Source: Marinomonas colpomeniae
Lineage (GTDB): Bacteria; Pseudomonadota; Gammaproteobacteria; Pseudomonadales; Marinomonadaceae
Reading direction: 5' to 3'
DNA length: 64,000 bases
NCBI RefSeq assembly: GCF_014803385.1
Contig: NZ_JACYFC010000001.1
Location: forward strand, 950,136-1,014,135
The notes beneath the pieces are model-generated. The model searched no databases. It saw only the letters and a program-made list of their open reading frames with translations, and was not told the origin of the DNA. The position numbers were made by a program, and so were the translations under genes. Shown here in pieces: positions 63,906-64,000 of this stretch. Each line of letters opens with the position of its first letter. Position 1 is the stretch's first letter.

Positions 63906-64000
63906 CAAAGTCACTATGGTGTCAATTCGTAACAGTTGGCTACGTTCCGCTTCACAATTATAGCCAACTATTTTTATCCTCTGATTGAGGGATTAGGTAT
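63896..64000 (+). repeat. attC-like site of cassette 3, partial
   Basis: R'' AATCAGCTAAC (63896-63906) matches the start of cassette 3. A 9-bp inner dyad AGTTGGCTA/TAGCCAACT follows within the next 65 bp. The right outer arm and R' are not clear before the window ends, so the site is incomplete or diverged. Confidence 0.6.

Larger units (their letters stand above)
59745..64000 (+). mobile_element. Integron gene-cassette array, at least three cassettes, no integrase nearby
   Basis: Three cassettes are delimited by G/TT core sites: 59745-60177, 60178-63142 and 63143 to beyond the window. In each one the start core is the exact reverse complement of that cassette's distal R'' core: GTTATGAGT with ACTCATAAC (59744, 60063), GTTATGCA with TGCATAAC (60177, 63044), GTTAGCTGATT with AATCAGCTAAC (63142, 63896). 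This pairing is expected from recombination of circular cassettes. All genes read in the same direction. No intI-like gene lies on the left side, so a CALIN or degraded integron is inferred. Confidence 0.88.

Noticed and set aside
1-64000. tRNA or rRNA genes, insertion sequences, prophage
   Set aside because: No clover-leaf pattern, transposase motif or phage structural gene was recognised; a dedicated scan was not possible.

Overview
The window looks like chromosomal DNA of a moderately AT-rich marine gammaproteobacterium, most like Marinomonas and relatives. That assignment is an inference from gene content and layout: a dgcAB dimethylglycine cluster with the Pseudomonas gene order, hpxO-uraH-uraD urate genes, xdhABC, several methyl-accepting chemotaxis proteins and many LysR-type regulators. 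No rRNA, tRNA, CRISPR array, transposase or prophage was recognised.

Layout. 1-124: 5' part of an addiction-module-like gene. 0.3-1.8 kb: M32 carboxypeptidase. 1.9-5.3 kb: two translationally coupled P-loop ATPases of unknown function behind their own sigma70-like promoter. 5.5-15.9 kb: mixed housekeeping and accessory genes (EamA exporter, MDR oxidoreductase with a divergent LysR gene, MYG1-like protein, VOC/2OG-oxygenase pair, monooxygenase, diguanylate cyclase, Ntn hydrolase, M48 lipoprotein). 16.2-19.8 kb: siroheme nitrite/sulfite reductase with its diflavin partner. 20.1-25.1 kb: quinone-linked D-lactate dehydrogenase, a secreted YHYH-domain protein and two envelope proteins. 25.4-33.4 kb: dimethylglycine catabolism (dipeptidase, DUF5943, DgcA, DgcB, ETF alpha and beta, a small protein). 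33.5-39.1 kb: two chemoreceptors, the first broken by a frameshift, flanking a LysR regulator and two small genes. 39.4-48.8 kb and 54.5-59.3 kb: purine and urate catabolism (hpxO, uraH, uraD, an IPNS-type dioxygenase, a guanine-deaminase-like enzyme, an NMT1-type ABC importer, xdhABC), interrupted by a LysE/MocR pair and by a block of regulators, an oxidoreductase, a MATE exporter and a pseudouridine synthase.

59.7-64.0 kb: the right end is an integron gene-cassette array. Each of three cassettes starts with a GTTA-type core whose reverse complement (8-11 nt) occurs at the same cassette's own distal end. The two complete attC-like sites are long imperfect palindromes. No integrase gene lies next to the array on its left side, so it resembles a cluster of attC sites lacking an integrase (CALIN). 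Cassette 1 carries an unknown 100-residue protein. Cassette 2 is about 3 kb and carries a four-gene overlapping operon resembling an ABC-three-component conflict system (membrane protein, 196-aa protein, small middle component, DUF2326-type ATPase). Cassette 3 carries an Abi-alpha (DUF4393) protein. This is the most interesting part of the window: an anti-phage-like set of genes packaged as mobile cassettes beside a metabolic operon.

Many start codons were moved inward from the longest reading frame on the basis of Shine-Dalgarno spacing or overlap with the upstream gene; the reasons are given per gene. All family names are from pattern recognition, without database searches.
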